Shown piece after piece: positions 9,678 to 18,248 of a stretch of DNA of 64,000 nt. Where the stretch lies: contig JAFIFB010000044.1 of the NCBI GenBank assembly GCA_020832285.1, positions 25,683 through 89,682 on the forward strand. Direction: 5' to 3'. Positions within the stretch are counted from its first letter, which is position 1; the number at the start of each line of letters is the position of its first letter. Under the pieces are notes generated by a model. The model saw only the letters and a program-made list of their open reading frames with translations. It did not search any database and was not told the DNA's origin. The stretch comes from Balneolaceae bacterium (GTDB taxonomy: Bacteria > Bacteroidota > Rhodothermia > Balneolales > Balneolaceae). Made by a program: the position numbers and the translations under genes.

Positions 9678-10179
9678 GAGGGGTGATTTCTAAAAGTGTT
9701 TGATTTTTTTCAACATTATCGCCCTTTTTTACATGAAGGGCACCGATAATTCCGTCTGAAACTGCCTTGATTTCATTTTCCATTTTCATGGCTTCCAAAA
9801 TCAATACCGGCTGGCCGGCAGAGATCTCATCTCCGGGCGCTATCAGAATGTCAAGAATTTTACCGGGCATGGGGGCCAATATATCTCCGGCCGAGAGTTT
9901 TGCAGATGAGGCAAAACCGAGTTTTTCAAGCAGAAGCTCCTGTTCATCTTTTACTATGGCTTCATAATACGCTCCGTTGATGGTAAACGAGACCTGCTGA
10001 TTATCTATGGTGATGTTATCAATTTTGTAAATTTTAGTTCCCGTTCGCAAGAGAATTCGCCCGTTATTCTGGTGGATGAGCTGGAAGGGCATCTCCAGGT
10101 CATTCACACGAGCGGTTGAAGTATCCGGTTTGATGGATACAGAAAGCACCTTGCCATCAATTTCGCTTTCAAATTGCAT
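9670..10179 (-). CDS. Biotin carboxyl carrier protein subunit
   Basis: This protein carries biotin between the carboxylase and transferase halves of an acyl-CoA or related carboxylase. The C-terminal 75 residues are a biotinyl domain (ILAPMPGKILDILIAPGDEI) with the attachment lysine at about residue 132 in EAMKMENEI. The N-terminal half is a beta-rich region typical of free-standing carriers of propionyl- and methylcrotonyl-type carboxylases. The ORF track starts at 10302, but the 41 extra residues lie inside the preceding gene. ATG at 10179 overlaps that gene by 11 bases and gives a 169-residue product with a natural start (MQFESEIDGK). No carboxylase subunit is adjacent; a carboxyltransferase gene lies at 44445. 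Confidence 0.88.
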   Translation of the reverse strand: MQFESEIDGKVLSVSIKPDTSTARVNDLEMPFQLIHQNNGRILLRTGTKIYKIDNITIDNQQVSFTINGAYYEAIVKDEQELLLEKLGFASSAKLSAGDILAPMPGKILDILIAPGDEISAGQPVLILEAMKMENEIKAVSDGIIGALHVKKGDNVEKNQTLLEITPRG

Positions 10180-10441
10180 GATTCTGGATCTGTTTGAGTC
10201 CGCGTTTAGTCGCTTTGTACGAAAATTTCTCAACCTGGTCGGAATCGTAAAAAGGAGAAATGGATGAAACCGCTTCGGCGTCATACACTTCAACAAATCC
10301 ATGGCTGATCATGTTGATCAGGTCGTCACGAATGGCTCCGTAAGAGAGCCCGGTTTCAGCCTGGATATGATCGAATGGTTCCGGGAAGATCAGTTCCCTG
10401 AGAATTGACCTTTCTGAAGCTGTAAGTTTGGTTTTTGCCAT
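10169..10441 (-). CDS. Small winged-helix-like protein
   Basis: The 90-residue product looks like a compact winged helix: SERSILRELIFPEPFDHIQAETGLSYGAIRDDLINMISHGFVEVYD reads as helix, recognition helix and wing. It resembles the MarR/ArsR-like DNA-binding fold, but I cannot name its family. It is first in a group with the biotin-carrier gene (11-base overlap) and murA (8-base overlap). It could be an autoregulator of that operon or a specificity protein. Function is inference from fold and position only. Confidence 0.7.
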   Translation of the reverse strand: MAKTKLTASERSILRELIFPEPFDHIQAETGLSYGAIRDDLINMISHGFVEVYDAEAVSSISPFYDSDQVEKFSYKATKRGLKQIQNHAI

Positions 10442-10526
10442 AGCATCAAAAGATAGAGTCTTAAAATCCGAAAGACAATGGTTGATTGAAACTGGGAAAC
10501 AGAGAAGCTGAGAAACGGAAGAACAG

Positions 10527-10625
10527 ATAAACAGATAAAGTGAAAAGTGAAAAGTTTGGGTTTGAGCAATGGACCGGTTAAGGAGTTACTTTATCGGTTG
10601 GACACTTTTCGGTTTATCTGTTTAT
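10527..10625. repeat. Imperfect inverted repeat in intergenic DNA
   Basis: The arms ATAAACAGATAAAGTGAAAAGT (10527-10548, 22 bases) and its near-complement at 10604-10625 match at 20 of 22 positions and would fold into a long hairpin with a 55-base loop. It lies upstream of the winged-helix gene and downstream of the lipoprotein gene. Confidence 0.6.
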
Positions 10626-10696
10626 CGGTTTAAAAATCCATTTGGTGTAACTGCTCCGGGTTTAAAGGTTCGGGACCGACTCTGAAAGGAGAAGTA

Positions 10697-11197
10697 TTAT
10701 TCAATCTTTACATCCCCATAGGTGACGACGTTATCATTATCATCAACAATGATAATCCGGTATTGACCCCGAGGGTTTTCTGAGAATCGGGCAATTTCGT
10801 TAACGGGATCAAAACTAAAAATTGTAAGAGTTAAGGCGGCTTCTGATTTGATAAAATTATAATGCATGGCATCCCTCATCACATAAGCAAACAGGGTTGA
10901 GATGGTATCAATAAAAGGTAAATGTATCTGAAGAATTAATTGTTGATTGGTGAGTACGGGATTTGGATAAGCAGGGTCAACAAATACTAAACCCTGATAA
11001 AATGGAGATACACGCCAATCATCAGGGTCATTATTTCCATTTATAATTTCACCCCGGTTATTAGTCTGAGTAATACCCTGAGGCGGAGAAAATGCATCAT
11101 TTTCAAACTCGCGCTGATCTTCATCTTGGCTGCAGCCTGATGTCCACATGAAAAGAATCACAAAAATCAAAGGCAGTATTAATTTGAATTTGAACAT
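10697..11197 (-). CDS. Hypothetical lipoprotein
   Basis: I do not recognise the family. With the start moved from 11233 to ATG 11197, the product begins MFKFKLILPLIFVILFMWTSGC, a typical lipoprotein signal ending in Cys22. A charged DEDQREFEND stretch follows, and asparagines and acidic residues are frequent. The mature part (about 145 residues) looks beta-rich and contains PNPVLTNQQLILQIHLPF and RGQYRIIIVDDNDNVVTYGD, reminiscent of immunoglobulin-like surface domains. The likely location is the outer membrane or periplasm. It has no close operon partner. Confidence 0.7.
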   Translation of the reverse strand: MFKFKLILPLIFVILFMWTSGCSQDEDQREFENDAFSPPQGITQTNNRGEIINGNNDPDDWRVSPFYQGLVFVDPAYPNPVLTNQQLILQIHLPFIDTISTLFAYVMRDAMHYNFIKSEAALTLTIFSFDPVNEIARFSENPRGQYRIIIVDDNDNVVTYGDVKIE

Positions 11198-11410
11198 TTT
11201 TTGAAGAATGCGATATAAATAATCAAAGTACAATGTGCTAAAACGGACAGGATTCCTGTTTGATTGCAGGATGCGCTTTCTGAACCTTTTTTTCCAATTC
11301 TGAATATTTCAGCATTAAAAAAACAGCACTTCTAAATTGAACAATTGTTACAAAAACAGCGTTAAAAAGTTTGTATTTTACAGGTTTAAACCAAAATTGA
11401 ATCTATCAGA

Positions 11411-11755
11411 ATGATACAAGTTTACGGAATCAAAAACTGCAACAAAATCCGGGATACACTTGCATGGCTCAAAAAAAACGACGTTGAACACCAGTTTTAT
11501 GATCTGAAAAAAGAACCCCTCACAAGAGAAGAGCTCGAAGAATTTGTACACCGAATCGGGCTGGATGTATTGCTAAACAGGCGCGGGATGAAATGGCGCC
11601 AGCTCGGCTTCAAAGACAAAAACCTGAGCGACGAAGAACTGTTCGATCAGCTTCTGGAACACCAGACCATGATCAAAAGACCGGTTTTAATAAAAGGAGA
11701 GGCGATATTAGTTGGCTATGATGAAGAGGCTTTTGAAACATTTATTGAAGAGTAA
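11411..11755 (+). CDS. ArsC/Spx family thioredoxin-fold protein
   Basis: The 114-residue product belongs to the ArsC/Spx/YffB superfamily. It has the N-terminal IQVYGIKNCNKIRDTLAWLKKNDVEHQFYDLKKEP strand-cysteine-helix unit with a single cysteine (KNC), the LLNRRGMKWRQL segment and the IKRPVLIKG motif shared by arsenate reductases and YffB. The CxxC pair of Spx is absent, so it is closer to YffB/arsenate-reductase-like proteins than to Spx. Real arsenate reduction is not proven and no ars genes are nearby. It is the first gene of a rightward group and overlaps the DUF3108 gene by about 38 bases. Confidence 0.88.
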   Translation: MIQVYGIKNCNKIRDTLAWLKKNDVEHQFYDLKKEPLTREELEEFVHRIGLDVLLNRRGMKWRQLGFKDKNLSDEELFDQLLEHQTMIKRPVLIKGEAILVGYDEEAFETFIEE

Positions 11756-12542
11756 TGGAATTATCATACTGGCTTTGCTGATACCGCTTCAGCATGTTTA
11801 TGGCCAGTCGGAATTTACCTGGGAAAGGAATAAACCGCCTACAATGGAGATGCTTATTGATGCCCGTGAGGTGTTCGAGTATGAGGTGAGATACGGTTTT
11901 TTTACACTCGGCTGGGTCGACGTTGAACTGCTCCCAGATACCACTTATAATGGCGAAAAAGCGTATCATCTGCGTACACGAATTCGCTCCAATAGCCGGG
12001 TTCCGTTTGTGGGTACCCGGATTGTGAATTACGAGAATATTTTTCAGTACAATGAAAAATGGCCCTACAGTCACGTTTTCTGGAGGGATGATATTCACGA
12101 TGAAGAGTATGAAAGTGTAAAAATTATCTTCGACCGGGAAACGGATAAGGTACACTTTTATGAAAAAGGGGAATTTATGGACTCGCTCGACCTTGAAGAA
12201 CCAGCCAGCGGGGGTGATATTATTTTCTTTTATTCCCGGATGTTTGCCGGAATTGAAAAACCCTATAAACTACCGGCTTATATTGAAAGCGAAATGGGCT
12301 ATGTGCAAGCAAAAAGCGGCCCCAAAACAGAAATGCGAAGTTACGATGCATTCGATGAAGAGATCGAAACATACCTCAGTGAAGGTACCGCTGATATTGA
12401 CGGTCCGTTCGGATTCAGAGGAAGTTTTCGGTCCTGGTTTTCAACGGATGACCTCCGAATTCCCGTTGAAGCCCATGTGCGTGTAATTTTCGGTAATGTA
12501 AGAGTTCGATTGATATCTTATGAGCGACAAGGCACTCCTTAA
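11718..12542 (+). CDS. DUF3108 domain-containing exported protein
   Basis: The product (about 274 residues from ATG 11718; the track uses TTG 11712) has a signal peptide ([26 protein letters not shown]). A DUF3108-type beta domain follows, with [40 protein letters not shown] and [14 protein letters not shown]. Proteins of this family are periplasmic and of unknown function. The gene overlaps the ArsC-like gene at its start and dut at its end (23 bases), so all three are probably one transcript. Confidence 0.85.
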   Translation: MMKRLLKHLLKSNGIIILALLIPLQHVYGQSEFTWERNKPPTMEMLIDAREVFEYEVRYGFFTLGWVDVELLPDTTYNGEKAYHLRTRIRSNSRVPFVGTRIVNYENIFQYNEKWPYSHVFWRDDIHDEEYESVKIIFDRETDKVHFYEKGEFMDSLDLEEPASGGDIIFFYSRMFAGIEKPYKLPAYIESEMGYVQAKSGPKTEMRSYDAFDEEIETYLSEGTADIDGPFGFRGSFRSWFSTDDLRIPVEAHVRVIFGNVRVRLISYERQGTP

Positions 12543-12981
12543 AGTTTTTTTTCAGAAACTGGACCATGCAGCCGATTTACCGTATCCCGGCTACGAGACA
12601 TCCGGTTCAGCCGGAATGGATATTCGGGCAGCCAACTCTGAGCCGGTAAATCTCAAGCCGGGTGAACGCGCATTGATCCCAACTGGCTTCAAAATGGCGC
12701 TGCCGGAAGGCTATGAAGCACAGATCCGCCCGCGCAGCGGCCTTGCCTACCGAAACGGCGTTACCATGCTCAACTCGCCCGGTACCATCGATTCGGATTA
12801 CAGGGGAGAAGTGAAAGTTCTCGCTATCAATCACGGTAAAGAAGTTTTCACTGTTCATCACGGAGACCGTATCGCACAAATGGTAATCGCACCTGTTTTG
12901 CAGGTAAAAATTCAGCCTGTTGACGAATTACCGGAAACCGATAGAGGAGAGGGCGGTTTCGGCAGTACCGGAGTGAATTGA
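12520..12981 (+). CDS. dut: Deoxyuridine 5'-triphosphate nucleotidohydrolase
   Basis: Trimeric dUTPase hydrolyses dUTP to dUMP and pyrophosphate, which keeps uracil out of DNA and supplies dUMP for thymidylate synthesis. The 153-residue product has all five family motifs: GSAGMDIRA, the [24 protein letters not shown] region, [13 protein letters not shown] with the catalytic aspartate and sugar-binding tyrosine, GDRIAQMVI, and the C-terminal arm [10 protein letters not shown] that closes over the site. It starts at ATG 12520 inside the end of the DUF3108 gene. Confidence 0.97.
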   Translation: MSDKALLKVFFQKLDHAADLPYPGYETSGSAGMDIRAANSEPVNLKPGERALIPTGFKMALPEGYEAQIRPRSGLAYRNGVTMLNSPGTIDSDYRGEVKVLAINHGKEVFTVHHGDRIAQMVIAPVLQVKIQPVDELPETDRGEGGFGSTGVN

Positions 12982-13146
12982 CTTCAAATTCTGTTCTCAG
13001 TTTCTGTTGATCTGCATAGGACAAAAAAACCGGTTTAATCCTTTTGATGCATTTTCTGTTTATACCCGGTTGTGGTCATTGAACCCTTCTGATCTATGAA
13101 TCGCGAAATCAATAAAACGAAATTTTTAAAGACGTAAGTTTCTTTT

Positions 13147-14451
13147 GTGGCACCCAACATCAAACATAGAGCCAAACCCTATATCGACCTTGTCTCGAAT
13201 AATGTCAATTACAGGCGTTTGTGGATTTCACAGATCATTTCCAATTTTGGGGATTGGTTCGGTATTCTCGCAGTGTATGCAATAATCCATCTTTACAGTG
13301 GTTCGGAATTCCTGCTCGGGCTCATTATTGTCGTAAAAATGCTGAGTCTTGCATTTTCATCACCCATTGCGGGGTTTATCACAGATCGGTTTAACCGCCG
13401 TCACCTGATGATTGCCAGCCACATTGCCCGAGGTATTCTTGTACTTGGCTTTATCCTGATTACATCAGCCGAGCTTCTCTGGCTTGCTTACGCCATCACG
13501 GCCGTTCAGATGGTGTTTTCTGCTATTTTTGAACCGGCCAAAACCTCATCCATTCCCAATATCACGACACCACAGGAGCTGGTGAGTGCCAATATTTTGT
13601 CGGCGGCATCCTGGAGCATTATTTTTACAACGGGTATGGCCATAGGCGGGTTTGCCACTGCATATCTGGGTACCGATGTGGTATTCATCATTAACGGGCT
13701 TAGCTATGGAATCGCGACAATTTTCATTTACCGTACAGTGATTCCTCAAAAGGAGATGAGTTCTGAGCAAAAGCGGGAAAACAAAAATCCGATAAAGGGA
13801 ATTGTACAGGGATTCCGGTTCCTCAAAAATAACCGCGACGTACTGCGCCCTGCCCTGGCAAAAGGCACATTCACAATGTGCCTGGGTGCAATTATTTATA
13901 TGCTGATTATCGTAGCTGAAGAAGTACTGATGATGGGCAGCATCGGGCTTGGAATTTTGTACGCGGCCCGTGGCGTGGGTACAGGCATAGGTCCGGTTTT
14001 GGGGAGGCGCATTTTTCGAAGGGAGGCGGGCTGGGTGCGGGCCATTGGATATTTTATGATTTTTACCGGACTAATGTATGCTGTAGTAAGCAACATAGGC
14101 TCCATTATTTTTATGTGCATCTTTGTAACCATTGCGCACATGGCTTCCGGCTCGAACTGGGTGTTTAGCACAGTGTTGGTCCAGCGGCGCGCACCGGACC
14201 TGTATCGCGGGAGGGTATTCAGTACGGAATGGCTGCTTTTTACCCTCGCTCAGTCGGTCTCGGTAACTGCAGCGGCACTTATTCTGGAATTTAACCTTTT
14301 GAATATTCAGCAGACGATGACACTTTTTTCAGTACTGCTCGTACTCTCAGGGGTATTCTGGCTTGTAAAAGTGGCTCCCAGTGAAAAAAATGTACCTGAT
14401 ACGGTTCTGGATGGATTAAATTTGGATCCTTTCTTTAAGGATAAGCTTTAA
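13147..14451 (+). CDS. MFS transporter
   Basis: The 434-residue product is a major facilitator superfamily transporter of the EntS-like (MFS_3) type with about twelve hydrophobic segments. The loop between helices 2 and 3 carries GFITDRFNRRHLM, matching the family signature GxxxDRxxRR. Short conserved stretches include NYRRLWISQIISNFGDWF at the N-terminus and APDLYRGRVFS later. Members of this group export small molecules, often siderophores or drugs; the substrate here is unknown. The start is GTG 13147. It ends in a 4-base palindromic overlap (TTAA) with the convergent exosortase gene. Confidence 0.88.
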   Translation: MAPNIKHRAKPYIDLVSNNVNYRRLWISQIISNFGDWFGILAVYAIIHLYSGSEFLLGLIIVVKMLSLAFSSPIAGFITDRFNRRHLMIASHIARGILVLGFILITSAELLWLAYAITAVQMVFSAIFEPAKTSSIPNITTPQELVSANILSAASWSIIFTTGMAIGGFATAYLGTDVVFIINGLSYGIATIFIYRTVIPQKEMSSEQKRENKNPIKGIVQGFRFLKNNRDVLRPALAKGTFTMCLGAIIYMLIIVAEEVLMMGSIGLGILYAARGVGTGIGPVLGRRIFRREAGWVRAIGYFMIFTGLMYAVVSNIGSIIFMCIFVTIAHMASGSNWVFSTVLVQRRAPDLYRGRVFSTEWLLFTLAQSVSVTAAALILEFNLLNIQQTMTLFSVLLVLSGVFWLVKVAPSEKNVPDTVLDGLNLDPFFKDKL

Positions 14452-14993
14452 TTGGCGGCAGGTTTCATCAGAGGAGGCTGTTTTGCAGGTGATTCAAATG
14501 ATTCTCCGTAGTTCACCCAAATCATCCAGAGAATAAAAATTATGATGTAAAAAATTGCGGCTGTGGAGTAATCGTGCATAAAATTAAAACCTTGCGGCCA
14601 GTAGAGCTGAACCCAGGCAAGCGTTACAATTCGCGCCACATTGATCAGGTAGATCACAGTGATACCGAAGATGGAAAAAAATATTCTGGGGAGCCAGGCC
14701 CCCGGGTAGGCATAAATAAAACCAAGAAACAGCCCAATTGCGGCAATGCCGTTGCAGCCGTCAACAATCTCGATACCTGGTACACCGCTGATTCCGGTCA
14801 CCCGGTCATATAAGAACACATTTTCACCAAAGAAGGAAAGAATTCCGGCACTCACCGAGGCAATGTTTTTGGAAAGCGGCTCATCAATGGTTCCGTTCGG
14901 GAGCAGCCAGAGTTCATAAACCACGTACCAGACAATGTATATGGCCAGGACTTTAAGCAGAAATTTTGCAATGTCGGATTTGAGTAAATTCAT
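14448..14993 (-). CDS. Exosortase/archaeosortase family protein
   Basis: The 181-residue polytopic membrane protein has the exosortase catalytic triad: Cys80 in IVDGCNGI, Arg121 in INVARIV and His140 in NFMHDYST, each next to a membrane helix. Exosortases are thought to cleave C-terminal sorting tails at the inner membrane and pass the protein to an extracellular anchor. The short size matches the Bacteroidota-type single-domain forms (Xrt groups) rather than the fused EpsH type. No protein with a matching C-terminal tripartite sorting signal is seen in the window, so the substrate is elsewhere. The assignment to the superfamily is firm; the subgroup is not. Confidence 0.88.
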   Translation of the reverse strand: MNLLKSDIAKFLLKVLAIYIVWYVVYELWLLPNGTIDEPLSKNIASVSAGILSFFGENVFLYDRVTGISGVPGIEIVDGCNGIAAIGLFLGFIYAYPGAWLPRIFFSIFGITVIYLINVARIVTLAWVQLYWPQGFNFMHDYSTAAIFYIIIFILWMIWVNYGESFESPAKQPPLMKPAAN

Positions 14994-15174
14994 CGGTCAG
15001 GCATCAAATAATCGTTCTGAAATATCGTAAAATAACCGATTTGAAAAGAAAAAGGCAGCCGGTTCGTTTTCATATAAAATCAGTTCAAAATGTGAGAAAA
15101 TCATTTCCAAATGTCGATCCCATAATAAGTGTAATGATTGTTATCTTCAGTCGAAATAAATGTAAAACGAATAT

Positions 15175-16221
15175 ATGATTTGGGAAAATAGTACCTATTT
15201 ATGGTTTTTACTGCTTTTACCGGTTATTTATGGCTGTTATTGGCTGTATAAACGATATCAGAACAAAAGGAGAATGGCCTATTTTGACGACCGGCTTGTA
15301 AAACAGCTTCGTAAAAATTTCTGGCAAACCGGTGACAAAATACGCCTTTTTTCTCTTATGGCGGCTTCGTTTTTTTTCATCATTGCGCTTGCAGGGCCTA
15401 AAATAGGAACAGAGGTCAGAGAAGTTCAGAGAAAGGGTGTAAATCTTCTTGTAGCGCTTGACCTTTCCCGCAGTATGAATGCTGAGGATGTAAGCCCCAG
15501 CCGCCTCGATAAAGCCAAATTTGAACTGAACCGGCTTATCAACCGCCTGCAGGGTGATCGTGTGGGTCTTTTGGTTTTTACTGATGAAGCTTTTATTCAA
15601 GTACCGTTTACGACCGATTATTCTGCTTTTCGAATGCTGCTTGATATTTCAAATACAGATCAGATGCCTACAAGCGGTACGAATTTTCATTCAGCAATGG
15701 AGAGGGCACTTGAGAGTTTTAAATCCGTGGAGAACCAGGGCAATGCCGCTAATGTGTTGCTTTTCGTGGCCGACGGTGAGAATCACGGGCCAAACTACCG
15801 TTCCTTAATGGAAGAGCTGATCGACAAAGGAGTGATTATTTTTTCTGTCGGGATTGGCACCCCGGAAGGCGGGCCCATTCCCATCTACAACAATAACGGG
15901 CAGTTAGAAGGTTACCACCGAGATGCACAAGGTAACACCGTAACTACGCGGCTCGGTCCTGAAACCATGCGCGACATAGCGGCAGCAGGTGGTGGCGAAT
16001 ATTACGAAATACGATCGGGAAGCGACAATATCGAGCCATTTTTCTCAAAACTCGATGAACTTGAGAGGGGTGAGTTTTCAACTCAGGAGTTTGCCGATTA
16101 TAAAAATCAGTACCAGATTTTACTCTCCCTGGGCATTCTGTTTTTGCTGGTAACTCTTTTCTTTCCCGACAGTATTTCAGACAGAAACCTGGTTAAAAAG
16201 CGATTCAAAAAAGAGCAGTAA
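15175..16221 (+). CDS. VWA-domain membrane protein, BatA/BatB-like
   Basis: The 348-residue product has two N-terminal membrane segments (about residues 7-25 and 58-78), a von Willebrand A domain and a C-terminal membrane helix (about 310-330). The metal-binding MIDAS residues are present as DLSRSMN with the TSGTNFHSAM threonine and ADGENHG aspartate. Such proteins occur in aerotolerance (Bat) operons with a MoxR ATPase, a DUF58 protein and TPR partners. Here no such partners are next to it, which is unusual. An HAD phosphatase gene follows 18 bases later and is likely co-transcribed. A role in envelope or stress physiology is inference. Confidence 0.87.
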   Translation: MIWENSTYLWFLLLLPVIYGCYWLYKRYQNKRRMAYFDDRLVKQLRKNFWQTGDKIRLFSLMAASFFFIIALAGPKIGTEVREVQRKGVNLLVALDLSRSMNAEDVSPSRLDKAKFELNRLINRLQGDRVGLLVFTDEAFIQVPFTTDYSAFRMLLDISNTDQMPTSGTNFHSAMERALESFKSVENQGNAANVLLFVADGENHGPNYRSLMEELIDKGVIIFSVGIGTPEGGPIPIYNNNGQLEGYHRDAQGNTVTTRLGPETMRDIAAAGGGEYYEIRSGSDNIEPFFSKLDELERGEFSTQEFADYKNQYQILLSLGILFLLVTLFFPDSISDRNLVKKRFKKEQ

Positions 16222-16239
16222 CCCGAATAAAAACAATTT

Positions 16240-16986
16240 ATGATTAAATTATTTGTCACCGATTTAGACGGTTGTATTTCCTATCCCTTCAGAAGCCCGA
16301 AATGGGAGGCGGTTCAGGAGATCAGAAAGTTGAATATTCAAAGCAGATCTGAAGAAATGATTCCTCCGCTTTCAATCTGTACGGGACGCCCCCACCCCTA
16401 TGCCGAAGCTGTTGCGCAATGGCTGGACATCCGCCTGCCGTTTGTCTTTGAAAGTGCAGGTGTTTACCACTGGGAAGGAAACCGGGTAGAAACCGCACTC
16501 AGCAGTCACGATGGTGTGCTCGATCCTATCCGCGAGATGAAGGATTGGCTCACCTCGGAAATATTGCCGCAATTTCCCGGATCTTATCTCGAATTTGCCA
16601 AAATGATGGATGCCGGTATTGTAGCGTCCGAGCGAGAGGTGATCGACAAGGCCTATCCTATCATCAAAGAAAAAGTAGAGCGTGACTATCCGAATCTCGA
16701 AATTCACACCACGGATGTATCTGTGAATGTGCTTATGCCGGGTAATAACAAACTTCAGGGTATGAAATTACTGGCAAAATCTCTCGGGATTTCCCTCAGC
16801 GAAATGGCCTATATTGGTGATACCGGCGGCGATATCAAGGCTCTGGAGAATGTTAAACTGCCATTTTCACCAAAAAATGCCACAAGAGGAGTGAAAAATG
16901 TGAGCAAAAACCTGAATTTCGAAACTACTGATGCCGTACTCGAAGCCTACAGACAGGTTATTGAGTTTAATTCCGCGCTGAAGTGA
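16240..16986 (+). CDS. HAD-superfamily hydrolase, type IIB
   Basis: The 248-residue product is a cytoplasmic HAD phosphatase. Motif I is VTDLDG (nucleophile Asp8, acid/base Asp10), motif II lies in SICTGRP, the motif III lysine is near NKLQGMKLL, and motif IV is GDTGGDIKAL. The C2B-type cap lies between motifs II and III, as in sugar-phosphate phosphatases such as sucrose-phosphate or mannosylglycerate-phosphate phosphatase. The substrate cannot be told from the sequence. It follows the VWA gene by 18 bases. Confidence 0.85.
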   Translation: MIKLFVTDLDGCISYPFRSPKWEAVQEIRKLNIQSRSEEMIPPLSICTGRPHPYAEAVAQWLDIRLPFVFESAGVYHWEGNRVETALSSHDGVLDPIREMKDWLTSEILPQFPGSYLEFAKMMDAGIVASEREVIDKAYPIIKEKVERDYPNLEIHTTDVSVNVLMPGNNKLQGMKLLAKSLGISLSEMAYIGDTGGDIKALENVKLPFSPKNATRGVKNVSKNLNFETTDAVLEAYRQVIEFNSALK

Positions 16987-16995
16987 ACTTGTTAT

Positions 16996-17760
16996 TTAAT
17001 CCAGAAACGTAGCACAGCCATCCATCGAGTTTCCGGCAATTTCGATTGTGGCTGTGTGGGTAAATAGGTAACCACTCATAGTATCCTGGCAGTACTTTTC
17101 TACAAGATTCAGCTGAAACTTTCCAAAATCCTCTTCTGCCGAATAACTCAGTTTATCATCACTTCCGGAAGGTTTGTTTATTTCAAAAGAAAGTGTAGAA
17201 TCGGGTGTTAGGAAGTTCAGTTTGTTTTCGCCCTCAATATGCACGGACCAGAACGGTTCATTTCCCGATGCCACAAGACGCACGCCATCTTCTTTTATTT
17301 TTTGATGTTGCTGATAAATTGACCGTGATTCAGCTGATTTTGTCAGCCTGATCGATTCCGGATGTTCTGTATCGATACTGTTTTCGTCACTGTCGAGGAG
17401 TTCCAGTACAACATCATCTAACAGAAAGGTTTTTACGGTTTGATAGTCGTCGTCAAGAATACGCAGAGTATCACTGGCAAGGGTCCAAAGGCCGGTTTTG
17501 GAGAAATCTGTGGGGTCCCGGTCCTGATAGCGGCTGATCTCTTCATAATGATCCTCTTTCAGAATCAGCCAGTATTGAATACCGGGACAGGAAGCGCAAG
17601 GCAAAACACCTGTGTAAAATGCAGGCAGTTCAATTTTGGTATCCGCTTGAGGAGTTTCAAGCTGTTTCTCCCGTGCAAGTTCATTACATGCTACATTAAT
17701 TCTGAAGGAGATGAAAATAGCCAGTAAAATAATGATGGCGATATTTACTACTTTATTCAT
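16996..17760 (-). CDS. NlpE-like N-terminal domain plus GNEPFW-domain envelope protein
   Basis: The 254-residue product has an N-terminal hydrophobic segment with a possible lipobox around Cys25 (INVACNEL). It is followed by an NlpE-type domain with the hallmark YTGVLPCASCPGIQYWLIL. The second half (from about residue 155) contains VASGNEPFWSVHIEG and ends with the CATFLD motif of small META/COG3650-like envelope domains. NlpE in enterobacteria is an outer-membrane lipoprotein that senses copper and surface stress, but the signalling partners are not here. It reads leftward, just before a convergent end with the HAD gene. Confidence 0.8.
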   Translation of the reverse strand: MNKVVNIAIIILLAIFISFRINVACNELAREKQLETPQADTKIELPAFYTGVLPCASCPGIQYWLILKEDHYEEISRYQDRDPTDFSKTGLWTLASDTLRILDDDYQTVKTFLLDDVVLELLDSDENSIDTEHPESIRLTKSAESRSIYQQHQKIKEDGVRLVASGNEPFWSVHIEGENKLNFLTPDSTLSFEINKPSGSDDKLSYSAEEDFGKFQLNLVEKYCQDTMSGYLFTHTATIEIAGNSMDGCATFLD

Positions 17761-17798
17761 ACAAATCGGTTTACAAAGAGGATGTTTCAGGCCCGGTT

Positions 17799-18245
17799 TT
17801 ATAATTCTCTTTTAGCTGCGGCTCTCAGGTATTCAAGCACTTCAAAAGCACGCTCTTCATTTAGTCCAAGATTGGTTTTTTGGCCGGGATACGATTCAGA
17901 AAGTTCTTGTCCGACCGGATGATTTTTGGACATTTCGACGGGGTTGAGGATGAAATTCAGAATAAACTCCGGTTCTCTTCGCTCGGCAACATTTCTTAGC
18001 CTTGGTCCGGTCACCACTGCATCCAATTGGTGGCAGGCAGTGCATATTGATTCAAAAATTTGTTGCCCGCGTTCTGCTTTTTCAAGATCCAGTTCACCCA
18101 GTTCCACTTTTTCAGTAATGGGGCCAATACCGTGGTTTAGTTGAAATTCAGTCAGCCCTTCCTCTTCTCCGCTGCCTCCGCAGGATAGTATCATAAATGT
18201 GAAAACCGGCATTAAAATGAGAACGGGAAAATACTTTTTCATCAC
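17799..18245 (-). CDS. Class I cytochrome c lipoprotein
   Basis: The 148-residue product has a lipoprotein signal ending ILSCGG and one haem-binding site CTACH near residue 70. A later PVEMSKNHPV segment probably supplies the axial methionine. The fold is that of small monohaem cytochromes c (GQQIFESICTACHQLDAVVTGPRLRNVAERR) that shuttle electrons in the periplasm, here tethered by lipid. It stops 3 bases before purE ends upstream and is on the same strand as the NlpE-like gene. The redox partner is unknown. Confidence 0.88.
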   Translation of the reverse strand: MMKKYFPVLILMPVFTFMILSCGGSGEEEGLTEFQLNHGIGPITEKVELGELDLEKAERGQQIFESICTACHQLDAVVTGPRLRNVAERREPEFILNFILNPVEMSKNHPVGQELSESYPGQKTNLGLNEERAFEVLEYLRAAAKREL

Positions 18246-18248
18246 TGT

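Noticed and set aside
11411-11755. Arsenic resistance gene arsC
   Set aside because: The fold family matches, but there are no ars neighbours and the sequence is closer to YffB-type proteins.
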